NCBI GenBank assembly: GCA_903813345.2 | Contig: CAIIXF020000004.1 | Span: forward strand, 3,925,525-3,989,524 | DNA: 64,000 nucleotides | Source of the DNA: Owenia fusiformis | Taxonomy: Eukaryota; Annelida; Polychaeta; Sabellida; Oweniidae | Direction of reading: 5' to 3' | Part shown: positions 57,311 to 64,000 of the stretch, piece by piece | Numbering within the stretch: the stretch's first letter is position 1 | Layout of the letters: every line of letters starts with the position of its first letter | Translations under genes and position numbers: made by a program | The notes under the pieces: model-generated | Told to the model about the DNA's origin: nothing | The model's database searches: none | The model's input: the letters and a program-made list of their open reading frames with translations, nothing else

Positions 57311-58717
57311 ACGGAAGAAGTTAGAAGCTCCTATAATTATTTGATATTACTTGGTATCATGGGCTTCCCCTTACTATTCCTTACATGGTTCTGATCGTGG
57401 CGGATGCCGAGTAACCACATAACAACTCTGACCCCCCCCTTGTATGGGATGTCAATAAATGAATATGCTGCCGGTTTTATGAGACCGCCAAAATTTAATT
57501 CAATTTTTGGTTCAAATTTTAATTCACCTGCAATGCCGGACAGCCCTACAAGCTATTTCAAAACATTTATTGTCATTAAACGTAGACATGTATGTGCCAT
57601 ACATGAAACATCTACAAAATAGCAAACTATTCTTTAACATACTACTTTAAGATGACAAAAACAAATGTCACGTGAGTTGTATTCTGCCTTAGCTTGCAGA
57701 ATTGTCTCAAGTGAATAAAAATATTTTAGACTCGCGCACCCATCCTTCGTAAAATTCGATTTACTCGCGCACACGTCATTTTGCGAGACACAAAAGTGCG
57801 AATTTCTCTTTAACCGGGACACGCTTGGATGAGATATTTGGTGAATTAGATCGTCTTCAGACATTGATGGTACGGGACAAGTTTCACAGAGATACAAAAT
57901 CTTAAAACATGTAAAAAGTGTGATTACAAATCTCAAGCGAAAGAAAATGCGAATCACTCGCGCACACGTCATCCATGAAGTCACGTGACAGACTATACCC
58001 AGGGTGATTTAAGACTTCATTATATATCAAGTTACTTCTCTCTCATCCCTTTGGTGTCCCTTTGGTATCTTTTTTTTGTCCCAGTGGTGTTCGGATTATA
58101 CAGGTTTTACTGTATATTTAAAAAAATTGTTAACATCTGGATACCTGCTATATCTGATACTGTAGGTAACATATTTTCTTGTGTAAATGATATTCTCTTG
58201 TCTTGTTAGAGACATATGTTTATCTCAATGTCAAATAACATGTCAGTGTGTTTCCAAGGTAGTAATGTTCAGTTACAGAATAGAATGGAAATAGGTTCAG
58301 TTGTGTTTAGAAATAAGATGTGTACATGTATTGATATCCTCATAGACAAAAACAAAAAGGTGTTTTTATATCCTGCGCGCAGGCCAGCAGTTTTGTTATA
58401 AGACGAAGCTCTCTTTTAAGAAGCAAAGTCGAATGAATGCAAAGGGGAGTGTTTTTAGAACATAGTAATTGGAAAGGGTTGTTGCTACTCATTCTTCCAC
58501 ACAAATCACAAAAAATACTCACTAACAAAATTACCTGATTAATTATTTATTCCAGCAGATAGAACCTTAGTGTTCTTGTTTTCACATAATTGGGGCATAA
58601 TCATATTATCCTTTTACTAATTAAGTCTGAAAAATGGAGCCATTATTTTGCACTGGAGATAGGGACAGATGTGATTATGTTGAGAACACCTGGGACTTTC
58701 ACAGAGAAATGTCATGG

Positions 58718-58812
58718 CAGTCATGTTTTAAAATGTAAAATAGAAGGGAAAAGAGAGGAATTAGCAACGAATAAAGTAAACAGGCATGTAGTCAACACTC
58801 TAAATTGTACAA
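58718..58812 (-). repeat. Dispersed 130-bp repeat, truncated inverted copy
   Basis: Contains tcatgttttaaaatgtaaaa through aacactctaaattgtac, then breaks off. Confidence 0.75.
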
Positions 58813-59604
58813 AAATGATTTCATGCAGGAGTTGTGCAAATGCTCGAGTAGAAAGTAACAGTACGTATCTGTGGAGCAATAATTAGGAAAGGACAAGTTA
58901 ATTTAAAATGATTTTACAAATCCATGATATCAAGCATTTGCAACATGATGCTTTTGCTGTTACATTTTTGCATCAGGTCTTTGTCTTTTGTACCTTGATT
59001 TAGAATTTGAGAATTGGATTCGGACAAGTTTAAAACAATCTGTTAGTATTTGTGAAATTGAAATCCTGGATAATGATGTCGAAATATCTATCTTGTTATG
59101 AGACTCTCATTGTTATAAAAATAGTAGATGATTACAACCCAGAAGGTGATTGTAATAGGAACAGCTGGTTTAATGAGCTCAAGTTAATGTTTCTAGGGTA
59201 TGGTCATGAGGTATAAAATGTCAACAGATGTCATATGTGGTTGTCATGACAATCTTAAACAAATAAATGTCCCATACTTGTTGCTTGAACGTTTCTTTGA
59301 ACAGATGGTCTGAATGGTCTTCATATTGAGAGTTTAGGGGTTCACTCCAAATGTTTTCATTTCACACTTTCTGTCCTATTTGGAACAGAGAGAATAAATA
59401 AAGACCCACCAAGATTTTCAGATCCTTAAAACATAATATTCTGACACCTGATTACATTAATCAAGCGTATCTCAGGGGTCAAACTTTGTGATATCATTTT
59501 CAATAATTTTCTCTCGGCCAAATATCTTATCATCCTCTTGGATTTATTTTTCCTCTGATAGCCTGGGTTCAGGTTACTTCTAATGATCATATCAGATGAT
59601 TGAC

Positions 59605-59728
59605 TCATCTTGGCAACATAAGGGGACATATACAAAATCTACTCTTTCTTCTTGAGTCCATAAAACTTGGCAACATAAGGGAACATATACAAAATCTACT
59701 CTTTCTTCTGGAGTCCATAAAACTCGGC
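59605..59728. repeat. 59-bp tandem duplication
   Basis: cttggcaacataaggggaca ... gagtccataaaac occurs twice with few differences. Confidence 0.85.
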
Positions 59729-60091
59729 AGAAATTTTAGATGAAAAAGAGTGATTATTTTCTAATTGTGCAAACCCAGAAAGTGATTGTAAGAATAAATG
59801 TAAGCCTGCCTTCCACTTGTTAATATCTACTTATGCTCCTGTGTATTTAAGATTAATTTTGGTAGCACAGAAATATTGAAATATAAGAACATTATGAGAT
59901 GTTCCCTCTTAATCTGAAGGATATATTTCATCATGAGACATTCACAGTCTATCACTGTTGTAAGCTTGATTAGAGTCCACTGTGTAGGGGATATATCACA
60001 CTATGTAGAGTCTAGCAGCTGTCTGGTGCCACACTTATGAAATACTTTAGCTTATCTACCTAGTAGGTGTTTTCTTTAATGTGGGGTAGTG

Positions 60092-60303
60092 CAGGCCCGT
60101 AGCCAGGATTTGTCAAAGGGGATTTCAGTTTTCAAAAATTTCCAGGGGGGGTTCACATGTGACAATTTTGGTCCAAATATGGCTAAAATCACTTGAGAAG
60201 TGCTCAAAAGGGTAAAAACTGCATGATTTTGAAATAATTTTTGGCCAGGGGGGGGTGGGGTTTGCCGGAACTCTGCGAACCTTCCTCCCTGGCTACAGGC
60301 CTG
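60092..60303. mobile_element. 212-bp MITE, best copy of the 'GTAGCCAGG' family
   Basis: Ends CAGGCCCGTAGCCAGG / CCTGGCTACAGGCCTG are inverted with one mismatch. Related copies lie at 3868-4036, 12245-12440, 18375-18592 and 52113-52240. CAGG-type ends recall hAT elements, but no clear target duplication was seen. Confidence 0.7.
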
Positions 60304-60867
60304 GTAGGATTAGGGGGTATGTTGACTGCCATTTTAGGTATACTCAAATGATTAGGGTCAAAGACGTAAATGAGTCCAGTGTGACTTTGGGTTGAGTTTA
60401 GCAGCTGGCGCACTTATCAATGTGTCCTTTCTTTTATGGTACCATATTAGCAGTTTTATGACAATTTTCTTGGAAAAACACATTTATTTTAATAGAGAAT
60501 AGAGACCATATTTCCCAACACCTGCTCAGATTTAAATGATGCACTAAGAGGATCTGGTGATTTATGGGTTTAGTTATTTTGATAATTTGGCCCATTTTTA
60601 TTTTATTTTTCAAAAACCATGGTGTCCAGGGATTGATTGACCATCCATAAAATGATCAAAGGGCTTTTTGATGTTTGTTTTCTTATTAACTCAACTTGCA
60701 AAAAAATCCAGATTATATTGTTTTGTGAAGCATTGGGTTATTTGGTCTTTATTTCTAAGTTAGTCACTTGAGAGAAGAATGTAAATATACTGTTGGAAGG
60801 TGAAATGAAGTACTTGTGTTCACACCTGCCACAAAAAGTAGTTTCTCTTCAGAAAATTGCTCTGAAG

Positions 60868-60990
60868 GTCATGTTTTGAAATGCAAAATAGAGTGGAAAA
60901 GAGTGGAATTAGCAAGGAATAAAGTAAACAGGCATGTAGTCAACACTCTAAATTGTATAGAAATGCAAGAAAACTAGACACTTCTTTGAA
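60868..60990 (-). repeat. Dispersed 130-bp repeat, inverted copy
   Basis: Runs from ggtcatgttttgaaatgc to atgcaagaaaactagacac. Confidence 0.8.
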
Positions 60991-61244
60991 ATTAATTTGA
61001 GAAAAGAGTGAAATTATAATACTGGTTGAAATTTTTAAGGGGGTTACACCTGCTACAAAAGTGTGCCTTTCTTTGGATAAGAAGTGTGCCTAACCTGGGC
61101 TCTTTGTCTCTTTTATCTTCAAAGTTGTTTTTAGGTTTTCAACAGTTAAACTGACCCCAGGCCTTTGAAATAGTACCACACACAAAACAATAGCCACTTG
61201 TGGGTTAGAGTATCAGTTGACAAAAATGGTCATAGGGTTCATCT

Positions 61245-61500
61245 CTATTTTACACATTCTCTCTCCAAAATTTGAATGAACTGCTTAATTTTCTTGCATT
61301 TTTATACAATTTAGAGTGTTAACTACATGCCTGTTTACTTTATTCCTTGCTAATTCCTCTCATTTCTCTCTAAAATTTGAATGAACTGGCTGATTTTCTT
61401 GCATTTTTATACAATTTTGAGTGTTATCTACATGCCTATTTACTTTATTCCTGCTTAATTCTACTCTTTTCCACTCTATTTTGAAATCTAAAACATGACC
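61245..61500 (+). repeat. Dispersed 130-bp repeat, tandem doublet
   Basis: Two monomers ending ctaaaacatgacc. It lies about 250 bp from the inverted copy at 60868, so the pair could form a hairpin in the transcript. Confidence 0.8.
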
Positions 61501-62689
61501 GCTATAGACAATGTCAACCAGCAAAAGGTCATAATCATCGCAGGTTCTTAATTCCAAAGCCCATCTGTCATTTTGTGTACTTGAAGAGCCTAGGATATCA
61601 TTTTAAGTATAATATACATTGCACATACATAAACTACAGTATATGAATATTTTTTTTCGAGAAAATCTCATATTGCATACAAATTGAAAAAGTTACAACT
61701 TATCAAGAGCCTATTGACTTTTATTCAAAACGAAACTACAAAAAATGTTATTGTCATTGTTTTGTAATGTTGACTAAACCATCTGTCATTCTGATAAGTT
61801 CAGGGTTAAATTGAAACATGTGTTTTATCTTGAATATTTACAATAAATGTTTGCTTAATTTCTGGTGACTAACATACTAACATTTTGGTTTTTAACAAGA
61901 CATCTGTTGTTTTGAATCAAGCCTAGCAACCTCCTTTCTCCATTCTGATATTTTCACTACTTCCTGTTTTTCAGGTACATTGTATTAATCTGTTAATGTT
62001 TCTAGGATTTCTGTTTCCTCATAAGTATATAATGTAATTATGGTATATTGCACAAGTTTTACATCTGTTACCATTTCCAAGTTTGGTTTTCCTTTTTTAA
62101 GTAAGAGCTTTACTAGTATACTGTTGTTTTCACCCCTCCCACTCATATACTTTCTGTTCGCCCATAGTAGGATAGGGTAATACAGGGGCCTATCATCCAT
62201 TTGATTGTTAGCCATCTGCTATTTTGAGTCACTGACTTAGTTTTAGATACAATATTGTTCATTCTGTACTTTGTTCATATTTGAGCTTTAACTGAAAAAA
62301 TGACCATTGACCACAAACACAGTTTTAATTCAAACAAAAGGAAGGAAATAAGTTCATTTTGTTTGTCTTAAACTCAAGTTAGGGATAAACATTAACATCA
62401 AGTCCAGAAAGCTGAGCTCATTGCCTACATTAAGTCAAAATAAAGATATACAAAGGCTGATACAAAGTCTATAAATATTTAGGTTCCCATTGCTATTTAT
62501 TTAAAATGCAATTCAAATGATTACTAATGATATGCATAGTCTAATAGGAAATATCTAGTGACAAATTCTCACCATAAAAGTGAGAAACAAAGGCTAAAAA
62601 AATTAATGGAAACTGCCTGGAGTCAACCTAACGAAAGGCATGGAGACTTTGTTGCAAATCATCCGTCTGCTGATGCCCATTTCACACTA

Positions 62690-62828
62690 TTTCTCTCTAA
62701 AATTTGAATGAAGTGTCTGATTTTCTTGCATTTCTATACAATATAGAGTTTTAACTACATGTCTGTTTGCTTTATTCCTTGCTAACTCCACTCTTTTCTA
62801 CTCCATTTTGGAATTTAAAACATGACCC
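62690..62828 (+). repeat. Dispersed 130-bp repeat, single copy
   Basis: Ends ggaatttaaaacatgaccc. Nothing else is recognised from here to 64000. Confidence 0.8.
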
Positions 62829-64000
62829 ATATGCTACTTAGACAATGACCAAAATAGAACATAGGGAACAAAGGCTCAACAAGCTAATCAAAGTAAACCT
62901 AAGGCACAAAAGCTTTGTCAGAAGTCTCAATTATTGATAATCAAAGGTATGCCATAATTACAAGGGGAGGGGGTGAACCCATAAAGGGTTTAAAAAGTTA
63001 ATTTTTAAGCTAGGCTAGTGTTGTGTAAGATCTTAAGCAGGCCCTTGGTTGAAAGGCGAGGGTTTCCAATTGACTTAGGGGTTTCACTGAACTTGGTTGA
63101 AAATGGTCCCAAATAATTCCAAAAGACAAAATTTGACTATGTCAGTACTAGCTTCTCTGCATCTAGCCCTTAACATGTATAATCATATTAAAAAATGAAT
63201 AGTTTATGGAATCATAGATTAATCCGTAAATGACTAGATCGAATATCTCTCATATTTACATTGTGGTATACAGTCCGTATATGTTCAATAAATAACTATG
63301 AAATTGCCTGTCAGCAGCACAATAAACTTCAATAGAACATCTTTGTTAGTTTTTCCTAATTGATTAGTTTTCCTTGCAAAAAATGACATGAGAATCATCA
63401 ATAATGAAAGCTTTGATAGAGTACCTGGAAAACATTTTTAGACACTCTAGATGACAGATATATTATGTTTTCAAAACAGTGACATCCGTCCGCATGATTC
63501 TTTCTCAACAACATGATGCTCAAATCCTGAATACAATGTATCATGATTTTGGCATTGTTGATATTTCGTATAATAGCAGGCTGGGGTGCAAGAATATTTT
63601 CAACTGGGTGACATGTACTATTCAAATTTTCAACAGGATGACAACACCTCATGCTCTATAACACTTGGGAGATCATTGTAATATATTCTATGCTAGTATA
63701 TCCCTCAAAGTCCATGACGGTAATGATTTTTTGAGAGAGATTATTTCCTCGTATATCAGGCTTTATAGAGACGTATATTGTGTATTGATTCGTTTGTAGT
63801 GTTAAAGAGCTTAGAGCAATGCTGATAATAATGCAAAATGTGTATATTGTATTCAATGTGTTTTATTCTTCTTCGCATACATCGGGTACACTTTATAGGA
63901 AAATCAGGTTTGAAATAAGATTGTTTCTTCTCATCAGTTGATATGAGAATGCATTTCCTGAATGTCTGCATGTATTTTATCTATTTTACAAGTATTTCCT

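Larger units (their letters stand above)
50313..64000 (+). other. Kinase intron 16 (continues past window)
   Basis: At least 13.7 kb after the last assigned exon. No CNH-domain exon is visible. 50320-52100, 53260-54400, 57310-58060, 58820-59600 and 62830-64000 contain no feature I can support. 51746-52003 has an 85-codon minus frame with no recognised domain. Confidence 0.6.

Noticed and set aside
57634-57984. 116-codon Cys-rich minus frame
   Set aside because: Contains repeated actcgcgcac blocks and gtcacgtga ends, which look like a repeat rather than a gene. No domain is recognised.

Overview
The window is AT-rich eukaryotic DNA from an invertebrate animal. Its genes have GT-AG introns of 0.2-11 kb, and the introns are packed with miniature and foldback DNA transposons and minisatellites. 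The kinase family, the cGAS-like genes and the repeat types would fit a marine invertebrate, possibly a deuterostome, but the sequence does not fix the phylum.

One gene organises the window. On the + strand, 16 exons from 5567 to 50312 encode the N-terminal 681 residues of a germinal-centre kinase of class GCK-IV (the MAP4K4/TNIK/MINK1/Misshapen family). The kinase domain has all its catalytic residues, and K54, D153, D171 and T187 fall at the human MAP4K4 positions. It is followed by an acidic linker, a Gln/Pro-rich region and two acidic low-complexity exons. The C-terminal citron-homology (CNH) domain is not found and should lie beyond 64000. Two exons are frame-neutral microexons of 12 and 24 nt.

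The most striking content lies inside the 11-kb intron 14. On the opposite strand are two intact intronless genes of 465 and 495 codons (37047-38444 and 43097-44584) for cGAS/Mab-21-like nucleotidyltransferases (cGAS-like receptors, cGLRs). Both have the GS motif, the E-Y-D pair and a later D that aligns with the third catalytic acid of cGAS, and both start Met-Gly like N-myristoylated proteins. They sit in a segmental duplication. A broken third copy lies between them, and an 834-bp near-perfect inverted repeat sits 79 bp upstream of the first gene.

Layout: 1-1888 has no gene. 1889-3420 is a triplicated palindromic repeat. 3430-5190 is a minisatellite. 5567-31088 holds kinase exons 1-13 with many transposon remnants. 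31660-34920 is a composite foldback element with a decayed coding core. 35852-47062 holds exons 14-15 with the nested cGLR locus. 50129-50312 is exon 16. 50313-64000 is intronic or unassigned, with one possible alternative first exon at 55545-55661.
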